Part shown: piece by piece, positions 31,095 through 32,696 of the stretch | Layout: every line of letters begins with the position of its first letter | Position numbering within the stretch: position 1 is the first letter of the stretch | Assembly: GCA_021781915.1 (NCBI GenBank) | Contig: JAJXVX010000003.1 | Coordinates: forward strand, 1 to 32,696 | Source of the DNA: a bacterium | GTDB taxonomy: Bacteria; Patescibacteriota; Saccharimonadia; Saccharimonadales; UBA4665 | DNA: 32,696 bases | Reading direction: 5' to 3' | Position numbers and translations under genes: made by a program | The notes under the pieces: generated by a model | Databases searched by the model: none | What the model was told of the DNA's origin: nothing | Seen by the model: the letters and a program-made list of their open reading frames with translations, nothing else

Positions 31095-31112
31095 AAGACT
31101 AATCTTTTTAAA

Positions 31113-31604
31113 TTAAATCCCAATATTGAAGGTTGCAATAATTGATTTATTTATACTTGCTCGACTAGTTTTCTTGCCTAGGCTAAGAGTCTTAATTAAG
31201 TAGGGAAAATCGGGTAGTGATTGATTGGTTTTTAGGGTTACGTGAGGCGAATAGTTATCTAGAGCGTAGCTATAGTCTAAAATCCGACAACTACTAAAAC
31301 CTAAGTAAAAAATTAATGAGTTATGAAGCTTGTGCAACTGGTTTTGATTATCTTTCACTTCCAGGACAGGGATGTTTTCATTCGGACCGTAGAGAGCTTT
31401 TTTACCGGAATTTATTTCTATCGGATCAAAAGCTTCAACGACGGCTTTGGAAACACCAATTATGTCAGTTTCGCTGATAGAATCTGTAATAAAAAATGGC
31501 GTAATCGTACAGTGAAGCGGCCAAGCCGATAGTTTCTTGCCAATTGAAGTGTTTTCAAAATCATGAAGGATATAGAATTCACTATTTGAAACAGATTTAG
31601 TCAT
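31113..31604 (-). CDS. 2H phosphoesterase (2'-5' RNA ligase-like)
   Basis: A 163-residue protein with two HxTx motifs, HCTI at 31-34 and HVTL at 121-124, at the spacing expected for the two-His active site of the 2H phosphoesterase superfamily. Such enzymes open or close 2',3'-cyclic phosphates in RNA or small nucleotides; the subfamily is not clear, so the substrate is left open. The size (160-180) suits the LigT/AKAP18-like group. The gene has its own promoter, is 34 bp from the convergent MMPL gene and 50 bp downstream of the DUF1861-like gene on the same strand. No Shine-Dalgarno site. Confidence 0.82.
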   Translation of the reverse strand: MTKSVSNSEFYILHDFENTSIGKKLSAWPLHCTITPFFITDSISETDIIGVSKAVVEAFDPIEINSGKKALYGPNENIPVLEVKDNQNQLHKLHNSLIFYLGFSSCRILDYSYALDNYSPHVTLKTNQSLPDFPYLIKTLSLGKKTSRASINKSIIATFNIGI

Positions 31605-31614
31605 AGTTAATCTA

Positions 31615-31643
31615 ATTATGAAATAGACCTGTTTTTAATACAA
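31615..31643 (-). promoter_or_regulatory. Promoter of the 31604 gene (near-leaderless)
   Basis: On the minus strand TTGTAT (31643-31638), 17-bp spacer, CATAAT (31620-31615). The -10 ends 10 nt before the ATG at 31604. Predicted leader of about 4 nt; no Shine-Dalgarno site. Confidence 0.65.
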
Positions 31644-31654
31644 GCGTAAACAGT

Positions 31655-32696
31655 TTATGAAGCATTTAATAATTGATCAAAAATTGAATGAGACAAAGAA
31701 CTATTTTTATCTTTAGACTGATTATGTTTCCAATCTTCCAATGGATCAGATATTCTAATGCCAACTTGTCCGGCATCTCGAAGAGCCGCTAGCAGTATTG
31801 GTTTATTGTGATCGCTGGGGTCTAAAATAATACAACTGGGGTAGGCTACTTCCTTTAGGTCAGCTCGTTTAGGCGGTAAGTCCTTAACGGAGATGCCAAA
31901 ATCATCGGCTCTGGCTAAAAGTTTTATAAAATCCGCTTGGGCATAACCTTGTTCTTGGTTTAGTTTAAGAATGCAGTGGGCGACGCTGTATTCTCTATAG
32001 TCTTTAATTTGATGGTCCTTAAAACCGGCTACATGGAAGAGGAGCGATAGATCACCATTGGCTAGTAATTGCATGTCGTTGGGACCAATCCATCGTTTAA
32101 GTGGACCATCATTAATAATTAAACTATCAAGTCCTCGAATCGGGTTAGAGTTGGCTAAAAATTGGCTGTCGATCTCTTCGAAGGAATCAGCGATTGAAAA
32201 ATTTATGCTGTATTGTCCATCTTTTGATGGTCTAGATGTAACGCCTATCCGACCGTCTAAAAGTTCGACGTAACGGACACCCTTGGTATCTGTATCTGAT
32301 TCAACTAATATTCTAAGGCTGTTGAGTTTTTCTCCTATAGCTGTCACAGATCGGAAAGTGCAGCCTTTGTCTGGATTATCGACATCATTCGGCTCAACCT
32401 CTACCCATGAGATCACCCAGTTATTCCGAACAAAAGAAATTGAAGGATCTTGAGTCACCTTAATATTGGTTAATTCTTCGAGATTAGAGATGGCCGATGG
32501 ATAACAATCCCGTCCGTCTGGACTAACTTCATAAATCGCTAGTTTTGATGTAAATTCTTGATCGGCTCTTTTGCCTTCAATTCGGACTAACATATGCGGT
32601 TTTTCGTCCACCATGAAGGTCTTACTGGCGTTGTAAGCTACTTTATCTCTCGGTAATTCATGAAATTTAATTAACCAACCGGCCGAAGCTGGTTTT
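31655..32696 (-). CDS. DUF1861-like beta-propeller protein, 5' end cut by window
   Basis: At least 346 codons; the reading frame stays open through the Met at 32614 to the window edge (27 further codons without a stop), so the true start is outside. The upstream part reads YNASKTFMV...MLVRIEGKR, which matches the YNI..PF...AGRVExR opening of DUF1861, a five-bladed-propeller family related to GH43/GH130 glycoside-processing enzymes. Later segments (FRSVTAIGEKLNSLRILVE, GRIGVTSRP, WIGPNDMQLLANGDLSLLFHVAGF, YPSCIILDPS) fit repeated blades. No signal peptide can be judged. It may act on mannosides or related sugars, but the family is poorly characterised. A 2H phosphoesterase gene follows 50 bp downstream with its own promoter. 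Confidence 0.75.
   Translation of the reverse strand, partial: KPASAGWLIKFHELPRDKVAYNASKTFMVDEKPHMLVRIEGKRADQEFTSKLAIYEVSPDGRDCYPSAISNLEELTNIKVTQDPSISFVRNNWVISWVEVEPNDVDNPDKGCTFRSVTAIGEKLNSLRILVESDTDTKGVRYVELLDGRIGVTSRPSKDGQYSINFSIADSFEEIDSQFLANSNPIRGLDSLIINDGPLKRWIGPNDMQLLANGDLSLLFHVAGFKDHQIKDYREYSVAHCILKLNQEQGYAQADFIKLLARADDFGISVKDLPPKRADLKEVAYPSCIILDPSDHNKPILLAALRDAGQVGIRISDPLEDWKHNQSKDKNSSLSHSIFDQLLNAS

Noticed and set aside
1-32696. tRNA, rRNA, riboswitch, insertion sequence or prophage
   Set aside because: No cloverleaf-like segment, no transposase or integrase frame, no phage genes and no terminal inverted repeats with target duplications were seen by eye; the intergenic gaps are nearly all under 205 bp.

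Overview
This is an AT-rich bacterial window of about 32.7 kb, densely packed with short intergenic gaps: 31 protein genes on both strands, no tRNA or rRNA, no insertion sequence, phage or CRISPR array that I can see. The genetic code looks standard: UGG encodes Trp, and UGA ends the ABC transporter ATPase gene inside an ATGA overlap. Compact genes, many orphan proteins and a very large secreted repeat protein fit a Patescibacteria/CPR genome. My best guess is Saccharibacteria (TM7), helped by an actinobacterial-type GuaB1. This is an inference from gene content, not a marker-gene placement.

Layout. 1-1172 (minus): end of yvcK (gluconeogenesis factor) after a membrane-anchored DUF5666-like protein. 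1281-3957 (plus): two tandem paralogous acidic orphan proteins followed by a P-loop ATPase. 3954-5843 (minus): Kup potassium transporter. 6048-7759 (plus): two envelope proteins, the second a membrane-anchored transglycosylase-like protein, ended by a terminator. 7877-9313 (plus): a CBS-domain GuaB1-type enzyme, probably GMP reductase. 9325-14609 (minus): a 1473-residue kelch-repeat surface protein and a DMT-type permease. 14801-18491: RmuC, a membrane-anchored Pro-rich protein, an orphan plus a small coiled-coil protein. 18558-20251 (minus): an ABC-2 exporter pair. 20305-22627 (minus): three orphan genes, one with a J-domain-like segment. 22730-24221 (plus): a metallo-beta-lactamase-fold hydrolase and a reduced CDF-like membrane protein. 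24231-26042 (minus): an orphan and an NTPase-winged-helix regulator with a degenerate P-loop. 26138-27103 (plus): GlpX fructose-1,6-bisphosphatase. 27147-31078 (plus): a four-gene membrane operon (DUF1295, DUF2177, NAD(P)-binding, MMPL). 31113-32696 (minus): a 2H phosphoesterase and a DUF1861-like propeller cut by the window edge.

How the parts fit. GlpX and YvcK both relate to gluconeogenesis and carbon balance; GuaB1 points to purine salvage. Much of the rest is cell-surface: the kelch protein, the transglycosylase, two anchored proteins, an ABC exporter and MMPL. This would suit a host-attached lifestyle, but that is inference.

The most striking general signal is transcriptional. Many genes have a -35/-10 pair with near-ideal 17-bp spacing whose -10 ends only 6-11 nt before the ATG and which lack a Shine-Dalgarno sequence. 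This implies widespread leaderless mRNAs. Other genes have a clear AAAGGAG-like site and a longer leader. Three promoters carry perfect inverted repeats of 8-10 bp on or around the -10, each of different sequence, suggesting separate local regulators.
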